The notes under the pieces: generated by a model | Database searches by the model: none | Seen by the model: the letters and a program-made list of their open reading frames with translations, nothing else | What the model was told of the DNA's origin: nothing | Shown here: piece after piece, positions 41,212 to 52,567 of the stretch | Numbering within the stretch: the first letter of the stretch is position 1 | Layout of the letters: each line of letters starts with the position of its first letter | Program-made: the position numbers and the translations under genes | Assembly: GCA_023150615.1 (NCBI GenBank) | Contig: JAKLKO010000001.1 | Span: 419,356 to 483,355 of the forward strand | Length of the DNA: 64,000 nt | Reading direction: 5' to 3' | Source: Phycisphaerae bacterium | GTDB lineage: Bacteria; Planctomycetota; Phycisphaerae; UBA1845; UTPLA1

Positions 41212-41395
41212 CGACCGTTTTCATACCAGGCGAGTCGCCTCGAGTCCTTTCAAGGCACAGCCCTTCGGCGAAAACCGGTGGGTTTGCGCTTCGCGTCAGC
41301 AGCACTCGCCTGCGGCGGCACGTTTCAGTACAATGTGTACAAAACGCCGGATTTCGCGGGGGAGGCAATGGGACTTGAAAGGGTCGCCGCGGCTT
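41212..41395 (+). repeat. R-family repeat, copy R4
   Basis: Contains CGACCGTTTTCATACCAG followed by GCGAGTCGCCTCGAG, then CCCTTCGGCGAAAACCGG with GTGGGTTTGCG (a weak hairpin-plus-T stretch), CACGTTTCAGTACAATGTG (TACAAT as in R3) and ATTTCGCGGGGGAGGCAATG. It is more diverged than R3 but collinear with it throughout. It follows the AAC(6')-like gene by 35 bases and precedes the second GNAT gene. Confidence 0.65.
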
Positions 41396-41488
41396 CACGG
41401 TGGAGATTGACTCGCTCTGGCCGGAGAGCGAGGATTGTCGTGGCCGGCGGTAGTTCTCGCAGCGTGCAATTAACAAGAGTTTTGGTGA

Positions 41489-42004
41489 GTGCTCGCGATC
41501 CGACCCGAACAACCGAGCGACCGGGACGCGATTCGGGCCGTCCATGTGTCGGCCTTCCCAACCGCGGCCGAGGCAGGACTCGTTGACGCCCTGCGCGCTG
41601 CGGGCAGGCTCACCGTTTCGTTGGTTGCAGAGACTGCCGACCAGGTTGTCGGGCACGTCGCTTTCAGTCCGGTAAGTCTAGCCGCCCCAACCCACGCGCT
41701 GGGACTCGCTCCGGTGGCGGTACTTCCAGGATATCAACGCCGGGGAATCGGTGGAAAATTGATTGTGGAGGGGCTGGCCGCGTGCGCGCGAATCGGTGCC
41801 GGCTTTGTCGTGGTCCTTGGTGAACCAGCGTACTACAAGCGCTTTGGGTTTGCACCCGCTGCTGATTGGCATATGGTCGACGAATACGGCGGGCACGCGG
41901 CGTTTCAAGCGATCGAACTTCGAGCAGGGGCCATTCCGCGCGGGGCTGGACTGGTCCGGTATGCCCCCGAATTCGCTCTTGTGACCGGAGGGTCCGGCGC
42001 CTGA
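41489..42004 (+). CDS. GNAT N-acetyltransferase (YhbS-like)
   Basis: 171 residues from a GTG start: MLAIRPEQPSDRDAIRAVHV, then GLAPVAVLPGYQRRGIGGKL with the Q/RxxGxG/A acetyl-CoA loop, and VVVLGEPAYYKRFGFAPA, the LGDPxYYxRFGF signature of the YhbS-like group. The substrate is unknown. The gene lies between repeats R4 and R5 and has no other partner. Confidence 0.85.
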   Translation: MLAIRPEQPSDRDAIRAVHVSAFPTAAEAGLVDALRAAGRLTVSLVAETADQVVGHVAFSPVSLAAPTHALGLAPVAVLPGYQRRGIGGKLIVEGLAACARIGAGFVVVLGEPAYYKRFGFAPAADWHMVDEYGGHAAFQAIELRAGAIPRGAGLVRYAPEFALVTGGSGA

Positions 42005-42066
42005 CCGACCTCTGGCGCCCAGGTTCATGATCCTGCATCCACGGCCGCGGCCAGGAACCGCTGCCA

Positions 42067-42097
42067 GACCGTTTCTATACCAGGCGAGTCGCCCCGA
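42067..42097 (+). repeat. R-family repeat, copy R5 (interrupted)
   Basis: AGACCGTTTCTATACCAG followed by GCGAGTCGCCCCGA is identical to R3 over the core, but at 42097 the sequence switches from the expected GTTTCG to the hairpin of H-family copy C. The H element therefore appears inserted at, or recombined into, the R core right after CCCCGA. Confidence 0.75.
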
Positions 42098-42246
42098 TTT
42101 TGAGCGGCGGAGCCGCTCAGAATCGAGAGCAGGAAGGATGAGAAAGGAGAAAGTAGAGCAGGGAGGACGAGGGCCGTCGGCGAAAGTCGCTGATGGGCGG
42201 GAGATCCCTCTCCAGCGGTCTCCTTACTACTTTCTCTTCTCACGTC
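42087..42246. repeat. Hairpin/purine-pyrimidine repeat element, copy C (H family)
   Basis: Starts at AGTCGCCCCGA (shared with R5), then a 14-bp hairpin CGATTTTGAGCGGC-GGA-GCCGCTCAGAATCG (one G-T pair, 42095-42125), AGAGCAGGAAGGATGAGA, the purine arm AAGGAGAAAGTAGAGCAGGG, about 60 variable bases and the pyrimidine arm GCGGTCTCCTTACTACTTTC plus TCTTCTCACG. Unlike copies A and B, no four-helix bundle gene follows. Confidence 0.75.
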
Positions 42247-42361
42247 TTTCGCCCCCGATGATCGGGTCTTGTGGCCGGCGGCCGCTGCCCTCGCCGACGC
42301 GGCCGCTCGCTGTCTCCGCGTCTCTGCCGCACGTCCCCGGGTCCGCCGTTATGATGTCCGC

Positions 42362-42901
42362 ATGCCTGTCGTCGTCTTGTTGCGCGGCGTCAATGTCGGC
42401 GGACACCGGACCTTTCGTCCCAGCATCCTCGCACGACAACTGCGCCAGTTCGACGTCGTGAACGTCGGCGCCGCCGGCACGTTCGTGGTTCGAAAGCGCG
42501 TTTCACGAGCGGTCTTGCGCGCTGCGGTGCTGAGAAAGCTGCCGTTCAAAGCGGAAGTGGTAATCTGCGACGCCCGGGACCTCATTCGCATCGAGCGGGA
42601 CAATCCATTTGGGGACGCGCCGACACCGCCGAACATCGTTCGATTCGTGAGCTTCCTCTCGAAGACGAGCCGCGTCCGCGCTCCCACGCCCATCACGCTT
42701 CCGCCGGTCGGGGAGTGGTCCCTGCGAATCATCGCGGCGACGAGCCGATTCGTCTTCGGAGAGTACCGGCGTCACATGAAGGCCATCGGCTATCTCGGCA
42801 GGATCGACAAGTTGTTCGGAGTCCCGGCGACGACGCGGAACTGGAACACAATCACGGCGGTCGTGCGAACGTTGAACGGCAACGTACGAAAGAGCCCCTG
42901 A
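42362..42901 (+). CDS. DUF1697 family protein
   Basis: 179 residues starting MPVVVLLRGVNVGGHRTFRP, the diagnostic LLRGINVGG start of DUF1697, with DVVNVGAAGTFVVR in place of the usual SGNVVF and a C-terminal GYLGRIDKLFGVPATTRNWN close to the family's KxxGxxxTxRNWNT motif. The function of the family is unknown. The start at 42362 is set by homology, since the upstream 31 codons overlap non-coding repeat DNA. It is the last gene of the cassette-like stretch and converges with treS. Confidence 0.82.
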   Translation: MPVVVLLRGVNVGGHRTFRPSILARQLRQFDVVNVGAAGTFVVRKRVSRAVLRAAVLRKLPFKAEVVICDARDLIRIERDNPFGDAPTPPNIVRFVSFLSKTSRVRAPTPITLPPVGEWSLRIIAATSRFVFGEYRRHMKAIGYLGRIDKLFGVPATTRNWNTITAVVRTLNGNVRKSP

Positions 42902-43117
42902 TCGAACCGCGTCAGGCCGCGCTGGTCGCGGCGCTGGTGACGGCTCTTGCGGCCGGCGCGCGAGACGCGTCACGTTTAAACTCGGGGACCGAACTGGCCG
43001 ATCCCGCCCAGATGATGCAACCGTGTCGTTTCGGGGGCCTTGGAACGCCCGGAATCCACATTCTTGCCGCAACGTGTCAGCGCTGCGTCGCCGGACCGAG
43101 GCGCCCCACCAGCCCGA

Positions 43118-46534
<3,417 letters not shown>

Positions 46535-46816
46535 GGCGGGCGGACCCCGGCGCTTCGACGGGCTTCATGCCGCCGTCCCGTCCTCGGCTGCGGAACGGGT
46601 CAGCGGTTCGACAAGGCTGGACGTCGGCAGGTTCACAAGCACATCATACCTCCGCGATCCACCCGGCGGCCAGCACGTGCGCCAGCCCCTCCGGCGAGCG
46701 GACAAGGTCGGGCCCTGACGACGCGCCGCGCAATCTCACGCCGCATCCGTTCTCCGCGGAACTCGCCCGATGAACCGCGCTGGCCGACTCGAGACGATTC
46801 GGGTACGACACGCCCC

Positions 46817-47941
46817 GTGACGCCCGCGGCCGATTCATCCTCGTACCGTGAGCGGCTGGCGCGCCTCCTCCACGGCGCGATCCTCGCCACCGCCGCCTTC
46901 TGGATCGTCTCCGCCCTCTCGGACGTCCTGCTCCCCTTCTTCGCCGCGCTGCTGATCGCCTATCTCCTCAACCCGGCCGTCTCGATCGTCGAGCGCCGCG
47001 CCGGCCACCGCGCCATCGCCGCCGCCCTCGTCGTCGCAACAACGCTCGTGATCGTGGTTTCGCTGATCGTCCTCCTCGTCCCGGTCATCGCGGGCGAGCT
47101 TGAACGCTTCGAGTCCACGATCAACCAGCTCCGAGACAGCGGCTCGGCGCTCGCCCAGCGCGTGCGCGAAACGCTCCAGCACCCGGCCGATCCGCGCCTC
47201 GCCTGGCTCATCGAGCAAACGCGGAACTTCCTCATCTCGGAGGATTTCAAGAGCGTGCTCGGACGCGCGGTGCAGGCCGTCGCCCCGACCGCCTGGGGCG
47301 TCGTCACGGGCGCGGTTCGAGTCATCCTCGCGCTCGTCGGACTCAGCCTCGTCGTCGTTTACGTCGTGTTCCTGCTGATCGATTTCCGCCGGATGTCGCG
47401 CCAGTGGAAGGACTACCTGCCGCCCGCGTGGCGCGACGAAATCGTCGAGTTCGTCACCGAATTCAATCTCGCGATGAAAGCCTACTTCCGCGGACAGTTC
47501 CTCATCGCCGTCTGTCTCGTGGCCGTCTACGCCGTCGGGTTCCGGCTCATCAACCTGCCCATGGGCATCGTCCTCGGACTCATCGTCGGCATGATGAGCA
47601 TGGTCCCCTACCTGACGGTCGTCGGCTTCCCCATCGCCCTCATCCTCGCCGTCGTTGGAGCGGTCGAAAGCGGTCGCGGACTCTTGCTGTCCGTGGGACT
47701 CGTCGCCGCCGTCTTCGCCGCGGCGCAGTTCACGCAGGACGTCCTCCTGACTCCGCGCATCATGGGTCAGGCGACCGGACTGCGGCCCGTCGTGCTCATG
47801 CTCTCCGTGTTCGTCTGGGGCAAGCTGCTCGGAATGCTCGGACTGATCCTCGCGATCCCCCTGACATGCCTCGGACTGGCCTACTACCGCCGCAGGATCC
47901 TGCGACCGGCCGCACCGCCATCCGACGATTTTCGCATCTGA
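46817..47941 (+). CDS. AI-2E family transporter
   Basis: 374 residues from a GTG start chosen because the homologous region (YRERLARLLHGAILATAAFW) begins right after it and no ATG is in frame nearby. About eight membrane helices, with the typical DVLLPFFAALLIAYLLNPAV start, a periplasmic helical stretch (about 75-140) and PRIMGQATGLRPVVLMLSVF near the end, match the AI-2E/PerM family. Members export AI-2 or act as Na+/H+ antiporters or envelope permeases. The substrate here is unknown. Confidence 0.88.
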   Translation: MTPAADSSSYRERLARLLHGAILATAAFWIVSALSDVLLPFFAALLIAYLLNPAVSIVERRAGHRAIAAALVVATTLVIVVSLIVLLVPVIAGELERFESTINQLRDSGSALAQRVRETLQHPADPRLAWLIEQTRNFLISEDFKSVLGRAVQAVAPTAWGVVTGAVRVILALVGLSLVVVYVVFLLIDFRRMSRQWKDYLPPAWRDEIVEFVTEFNLAMKAYFRGQFLIAVCLVAVYAVGFRLINLPMGIVLGLIVGMMSMVPYLTVVGFPIALILAVVGAVESGRGLLLSVGLVAAVFAAAQFTQDVLLTPRIMGQATGLRPVVLMLSVFVWGKLLGMLGLILAIPLTCLGLAYYRRRILRPAAPPSDDFRI

Positions 47942-47985
47942 TGAACGAAACCGGCTCGCCGCGCGGATCGCCGCGCCGCCGCGCT

Positions 47986-48645
47986 TCAGCGGCTGCCGGA
48001 GGTGGATTGCGGCGGCAGCGTCACCTTGACGAGCTTCACCTGCTCAAACGTCTCGCCGGTCACCGCGTCGATGAACTGCACGCGGACCGTCACCTCGGGT
48101 CGCGTCGGTGGCGAACCGCGCCACGGACACTTGATCGTGTAGTGCCCGGTCATGAACCGGCCGTACCACGCCTTGCGGAGACCCGCCTCGTCCAGCACGC
48201 ACTCGCCGAGCGTCTTCGCCTCGCCCGACGCCGCCAGGTCAACCAGCACGACCCGCGCGGCCCCGGCCGCCTTGATGACGTCGTTGTCCGAGTCATACGG
48301 CCGCAGGTAAACCACGACTCCTTCGTCGCCGGTCTGCTTGTCGGAATCGAATCCCCCCGTCAGCGCATCCAGCTCGATGCGCACCGCGTGCGGGAGTCGC
48401 TGAAGCCGCTCTGGCCCCCCCATGCCCTGCATCGCCTGGATCTGGCGTGCCTGCGCCCGAAGCAGGTCGTCCCGCGAGACGACCTCGCGCTCCAGTTCCC
48501 GGATACGGCCCTCGAGCGCCCGCTGCTCCTGCGCTTCCTTGACGGTCTTGCGGCCCGCGTCGTCGCAGCCGGACGGCAGCGCGCACAGCAGCGCCACGAT
48601 GGCCGCCGACCGTTCGACGCCGCTGGTTCGGCCGCGCGACATCAT
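47986..48645 (-). CDS. Lipoprotein following clpP
   Basis: 219 residues with a lipobox (LLCALPSGC), a coiled-coil stretch (about 30-65, [20 protein letters not shown]) and a C-terminal beta-rich domain ([60 protein letters not shown]). Its ATG overlaps the clpP stop (ATGA), so translation is coupled to clpP. No known family. A periplasmic or outer-membrane role unrelated to proteolysis is possible. Confidence 0.72.
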   Translation of the reverse strand: MMSRGRTSGVERSAAIVALLCALPSGCDDAGRKTVKEAQEQRALEGRIRELEREVVSRDDLLRAQARQIQAMQGMGGPERLQRLPHAVRIELDALTGGFDSDKQTGDEGVVVYLRPYDSDNDVIKAAGAARVVLVDLAASGEAKTLGECVLDEAGLRKAWYGRFMTGHYTIKCPWRGSPPTRPEVTVRVQFIDAVTGETFEQVKLVKVTLPPQSTSGSR

Positions 48646-49283
48646 TCCTCCGCCGAAGGATCGCGCTGCCGGATCGCGCTGTCGGGGATCCGTTCCAGCG
48701 TCTTGTCGATCACGCCGTACTCCATGGCCTCGCTCGCGTCGAGCCACAGGTTCCGGTCGCAGTCCTTCTCGATCTTCTCGATCGTCTGGCCCGTGTGCTT
48801 CGCGAGGATCTCATAGATCAGGCTGCGCAGGCGGATGATCTCCTTGGCCTCGATCGACAGGTCGGTCGCCGTGCCCTGCATCAGCCCACCGATGAGCGGC
48901 TGGTGCAGCAGCACGCGCGAGTGCGGCAGGACGAACCGCTTGCCGCGCGCCCCGCCCGTCAGCAGCACCGCCCCCATGCTCGCCGACATGCCGATGCCGT
49001 AGGTCGCCACCTCGCAGCGCAGAAACTGCATCGTATCGTAGATCGCCAGGCCGGCCGACACGCTGCCCCCCGGCGAGTTGATGTACATGTGCACATCCGC
49101 GTGCGGGTCCTCGTTCGACAGGAACAGCATCTGCGCGACGACGGTGTTCGCCATTTCGTCATCGATCGCCCCGCCGACGAACACCACGCGGTCCTTCAGC
49201 AGCCGCGAGTAGATGTCGTAGGCGCGCTCGCCCCGGCCGGTTTTCTCAATCACGATCGGGATCAGATTCTGATTCAGCGCCAT
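48642..49283 (-). CDS. clpP: ATP-dependent Clp protease proteolytic subunit (second copy in operon)
   Basis: 213 residues. The ClpP triad is intact: Ser in [11 protein letters not shown], His in VLLHQP, and Asp in the C-terminal helix region. [20 protein letters not shown] is the substrate-groove motif. It forms the barrel protease with ClpX or ClpA. Together with the copy at 49338 it may form a mixed ClpP1P2 barrel. Confidence 0.94.
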   Translation of the reverse strand: MALNQNLIPIVIEKTGRGERAYDIYSRLLKDRVVFVGGAIDDEMANTVVAQMLFLSNEDPHADVHMYINSPGGSVSAGLAIYDTMQFLRCEVATYGIGMSASMGAVLLTGGARGKRFVLPHSRVLLHQPLIGGLMQGTATDLSIEAKEIIRLRSLIYEILAKHTGQTIEKIEKDCDRNLWLDASEAMEYGVIDKTLERIPDSAIRQRDPSAEE

Positions 49284-49337
49284 GGCGCCCTCCCTGATTC
49301 TGCGGCGCCGCGGATGCGCGGCGGCCGTCGGACGGGT

Positions 49338-49958
49338 TTACTTCTTCTTGTCCGACTTCGCCTCTTCGAGGATGTCGTCCACGATCCCCCATTCCTTCGC
49401 GGTCTTCGCATCCATGTACCGGTCGCGCTCCGTCTCCTGCTCAATCCTCTCGATCGGCAGGCCCGTGTGTCGCGAGAGAATCTCGTTCAACGTCCGCTTG
49501 TCCCGCAGGATCTCCTCCGCCTGAATGCGGATGTCCTCCGCCTGCCCGGTGATCCCGCCCCACGGCTGGTGCAGCATGATCTTGCTGTTCGGAAGCGCGA
49601 AGCGCTTGCCCTTCGTGCCCGCCGCCAGAATCACCGCTCCGCCGCTCGCCGCCTGACCGATCGAGTACGTCGCGATGTCGCACGACAGGAAGCGCATCGT
49701 GTCGTAAATCGCCAGCGTCTGGTCGACCAGACCGCCCGGGCAGTTGATGTACAGGTTGATGTCCTGGTCCTTCTTGATGCTCTGAAGGTACAGCAATCGC
49801 ATGATCACGATGCTGGCCGAACGCTCGTTGATCGGACCGGCCAGGAAGATGATGCGGTTCTCGAGGAGCATGTCCTCGATGGACATCTCGCGGTAACGCT
49901 GGTAGGGCGGCGGCTGCTGGGCGAACGTTTTCAGGTGCCGCACAATGGTCTCATCCAT
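49338..49958 (-). CDS. clpP: ATP-dependent Clp protease proteolytic subunit (first copy in operon)
   Basis: 206 residues starting MDETIVRHLKTFAQQPPPYQ. An ATG at 49973 lies within the ribosome-site region, and GAGGGAG before 49958 supports the later start. Catalytic Ser is in SIGQAASGGAVIL, His in IMLHQPWGG, and the groove motif is LYINCPGGLVDQTLAIYDTM. The sequence is clearly different from the downstream copy (GQAASGG versus GMSASMG), as in organisms with two ClpP types. It lies 92 bases after tig. Confidence 0.93.
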   Translation of the reverse strand: MDETIVRHLKTFAQQPPPYQRYREMSIEDMLLENRIIFLAGPINERSASIVIMRLLYLQSIKKDQDINLYINCPGGLVDQTLAIYDTMRFLSCDIATYSIGQAASGGAVILAAGTKGKRFALPNSKIMLHQPWGGITGQAEDIRIQAEEILRDKRTLNEILSRHTGLPIERIEQETERDRYMDAKTAKEWGIVDDILEEAKSDKKK

Positions 49959-50050
49959 GATGATCTCCCTCACGAACTGACGCGGTCGGCGTTATCGGAG
50001 CACCGACCCCTCCGTCGCTCGCCGCGACCGGTTCGACGACGCCGCCGGCA

Positions 50051-51592
50051 TCACGTCGACTCGTAGACGCTCGACAACGACTCCGCCGGCCCCTTCGTCT
50101 CCTCTATCTCGGCGTCCTCGAGCAATCGCTCGAGGCACTTCTCATCGCGGATCTCCATGTAGAGCGCCGACAGCCCGTCGCCCTGCGCCAACTCGTCGCG
50201 CACCCGGTCGAAGCGGCGATGATACTGTCGCGCGATCGCGGCGATCTGCGCGTTGATCTCCTCCTCCGACACCTCCACGCCCAACTGCTCGGCCAGCCGG
50301 TCCATGATGAAGTACAGCTTGAGGCTCTCGATCGCCTCGTTCGCGGCGCTCGTTCGAAGCTCGTCCGCGTGCTTGACGATCTCCTCCTGCGGAACGCCGC
50401 GGCGCCGCGCCTCGACCATCCGACGCACGATCGCCCGGTCGATGTTCCGCCGGCTGATGCCTTCCGGCAATTCGAGCTTCGTCGACTCGACGAGGTACCG
50501 CGCGACCTGGTTGCGCATCCCCTGCCGGATCGTCCGCGACAATTCGGCCTCCATCTGCGCCCGGACCGCATCCCGCAGTTCCGTCTCGCTTTCGTATCCC
50601 CAAGCCTCCAGCAACGCCTGGTCCAGCGCCGGGAGCACGAAGCGCTTGATCTCGTGGATCACGAACTCGAACGTCGCGACCTTTCCGCGAAGCTCCGTCC
50701 GCTCGTCGTCCTCCGGAATCGTCCCCTCGATCGTCCGCCGGTCGCCCGCCTTCGCGCCCTTCAGCACGTCGCCCAGCTTTTCCAGCGAAACGCCCTCGAT
50801 CCGCTGCGGCCGCGCGAACAACTGCGCGTTCTCCTCGGACTTCACCACCTGACCGCCGACCTTCACCGTCGCATCGACGATCAACAGGTCGTCCGTTTGC
50901 ACTCCCCCGCCCGACACCGGCTCCCACGACCCGCGAATCCCGCGCATGCGGTCGACCTGCTTCTGGACATCCTCGTCGGTGATCTTCACGTTCGGCCGCT
51001 TCACCTTGATCTTCTTCAACTCCGGCAGCGTGAATGACGGGTAAAGCTCGACCTCGCACCGAAACGTCAGCGGGCCATCGTCCGGGAGCCTCATCCGCGA
51101 CAGCGCCGTCTGAACATCGGCGAGCGAATCGGCCTCCGCCCCCTTCGCACGCGACCAGATCATCGGGTCGCCGAGAACCTTCAGTTCCTTCATCTCCGTC
51201 GCGGCAAGGAATCCGTTCGTCACGAGCTTTGTCAGCACCTGGTCGCCGACGTCCTGCGCAAACCGCTTCTCCACCAGCCGCCGCGGCGCCCGACCGCGCC
51301 GAAATCCGGGAACGATCGCGTCGCGGATCAGGTCGCTGTACTGCTTGTCGCGCTCCTCACTGACGAGCGAAACGGGGATGCTGATCGTCAACTCCTTCCG
51401 CAAGACCCCCACGTCGCGGACCTGAACGTCCATCGACTGCTTCAGCGCTGACTTGATGTCCGCTTCCTCCTCGCCCGTCGGCGGCAGTTCGCCCTCCTCC
51501 GGCGGCGGCGAGGGCGCTTCGGCCACGGCCGTCGACTCCGACGGGGTGTTCTGTTCTTCCTCGGCCTTCTGCTTCTTTCGCTTCGTCGCCAT
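50051..51592 (-). CDS. tig: Trigger factor (ribosome-associated chaperone, peptidyl-prolyl isomerase)
   Basis: 513 residues, longer than the usual 430-450 because of an acidic N-terminal extension (about 1-55, KKQKAEEEQNTPSESTAVAE). The ribosome-binding signature is the GFRRGRAPRRLVEKRF loop, like the GFRxGKxP motif. The FKBP-type domain follows at about 235-320, then the helical arms. The extension could alter ribosome docking. It heads the tig-clpP-clpP-lipoprotein operon, the common arrangement in bacteria. Confidence 0.92.
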   Translation of the reverse strand: MATKRKKQKAEEEQNTPSESTAVAEAPSPPPEEGELPPTGEEEADIKSALKQSMDVQVRDVGVLRKELTISIPVSLVSEERDKQYSDLIRDAIVPGFRRGRAPRRLVEKRFAQDVGDQVLTKLVTNGFLAATEMKELKVLGDPMIWSRAKGAEADSLADVQTALSRMRLPDDGPLTFRCEVELYPSFTLPELKKIKVKRPNVKITDEDVQKQVDRMRGIRGSWEPVSGGGVQTDDLLIVDATVKVGGQVVKSEENAQLFARPQRIEGVSLEKLGDVLKGAKAGDRRTIEGTIPEDDERTELRGKVATFEFVIHEIKRFVLPALDQALLEAWGYESETELRDAVRAQMEAELSRTIRQGMRNQVARYLVESTKLELPEGISRRNIDRAIVRRMVEARRRGVPQEEIVKHADELRTSAANEAIESLKLYFIMDRLAEQLGVEVSEEEINAQIAAIARQYHRRFDRVRDELAQGDGLSALYMEIRDEKCLERLLEDAEIEETKGPAESLSSVYEST

Positions 51593-51882
51593 GCCGCTTC
51601 GCCTCTGAGTCACCGCGTCGGAAAACAATCGGGCCGGGCGCCAGTTCCTTTGGGCCCCGTCCGACCATGCCAGCACAGGGGGTGCCGCGCCGGACCCGCC
51701 GAGGGTGCAACGCGCCGGCGGTCCGCCGCGCGTGCGAAACCCGGGCGCCCCCGGCGATCGGAAGCGTAGAAACCCGCGTTGCAGGTGTCAACACCGGCCC
51801 CGCGGCGCGCCGGTTGGCTTTTTATCGCCCCCCGCAATCGCGATCCGTTGAACGGAGCGCGACGCGCGGATCACGCGATGCG

Positions 51883-51911
51883 TTGACGTACGACGACCGT
51901 ACACTTATGCT
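51883..51911 (+). promoter_or_regulatory. Sigma-70-type promoter with inverted repeat in the spacer, upstream of the metal efflux operon
   Basis: TTGACG (51883-51888), a 17-base spacer, then TATGCT (51906-51911). Inside the spacer an inverted repeat GTACG-ACGAC-CGTAC spans 51888-51902, where MerR/CueR-type or other metal sensors often bind. Transcription would begin about four bases before the ATG at 51922, giving an almost leaderless message. No regulator gene is adjacent. Confidence 0.5.
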
Positions 51912-51921
51912 CCCTCGTACC

Positions 51922-52320
51922 ATGCGGTGCATCGGCTCTGCTCTCGCACTCATCGCCCTGCACGGAACAGTCTCGACTGCCGCGCTGCGCAGCATCGCGC
52001 CCGATACGCCGATTCGCGCGTGCGCCTGCTGCGAGAACACGGCCCGCTGCAACTGCTGCTGCGCGGATCGCCGCGCGCCCGAACACCCGATCCGGGACCG
52101 GGCGCTCGTCGCCTGCGATTGCGACGAGCTTCCGACCATCCCGCCGCCGACCCCGCGCGACCGCTTCGCCCAGTCGCGCGCCGGACTGGCCGCCGATGGA
52201 CTTGGCACCGTGCCGCACCGGATCTCGGACGCAAACGCCTCGATCGAATCGGTCCGCGCGAGAGCACAGGCGCCGCCCGATCCTCGGCGACCCACCGACA
52301 CCACGGTGCTGTTGAATTGA
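51922..52320 (+). CDS. Small secreted Cys-rich protein, first gene of the efflux operon
   Basis: 132 residues with a signal peptide (MRCIGSALALIALHGTVSTA) and a Cys-rich block CACCENTARCNCCC (about residues 36-49), with two more Cys at ACDCDE (about 66-68), followed by a Pro- and Arg-rich tail. The Cys cluster suggests soft-metal (copper or silver) binding in the periplasm, an inference from the CusCBA genes downstream. The start is set by the promoter spacing and signal peptide. Upstream in-frame ATG at 51907 lies within the -10 box and is rejected. Confidence 0.6.
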   Translation: MRCIGSALALIALHGTVSTAALRSIAPDTPIRACACCENTARCNCCCADRRAPEHPIRDRALVACDCDELPTIPPPTPRDRFAQSRAGLAADGLGTVPHRISDANASIESVRARAQAPPDPRRPTDTTVLLN

Positions 52321-52567
52321 CCCGCCGCCGCGAGTCCGCGCGGTGGTTCGAGTTTGAGTTTCCCTATCGCCGTCAGGGTGTCTGAACTCGTCTGAACAAC
52401 CGCGCCCCGCGGCCGAAGCGCCTGTTTACGCGGATACCGCCGTTCGGACCTCGCGCCGATCGCGGCACCGCGCTTCCGACTCGAACGGACGCTTTCCGCG
52501 CCGCCGCAACCGCAAATGCCGAATCCACTCGCGCCGCGCTCCGCGCCGCGTGTACGGAGAACGCCCG

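Noticed and set aside
24789-42097. CRISPR or canonical integron attC assignment for R repeats
   Set aside because: No regularly spaced short repeats exist, and the classical GTTRRRY/RYYYAAC core sites could not be placed in the R copies. An IntI gene is not in the window.
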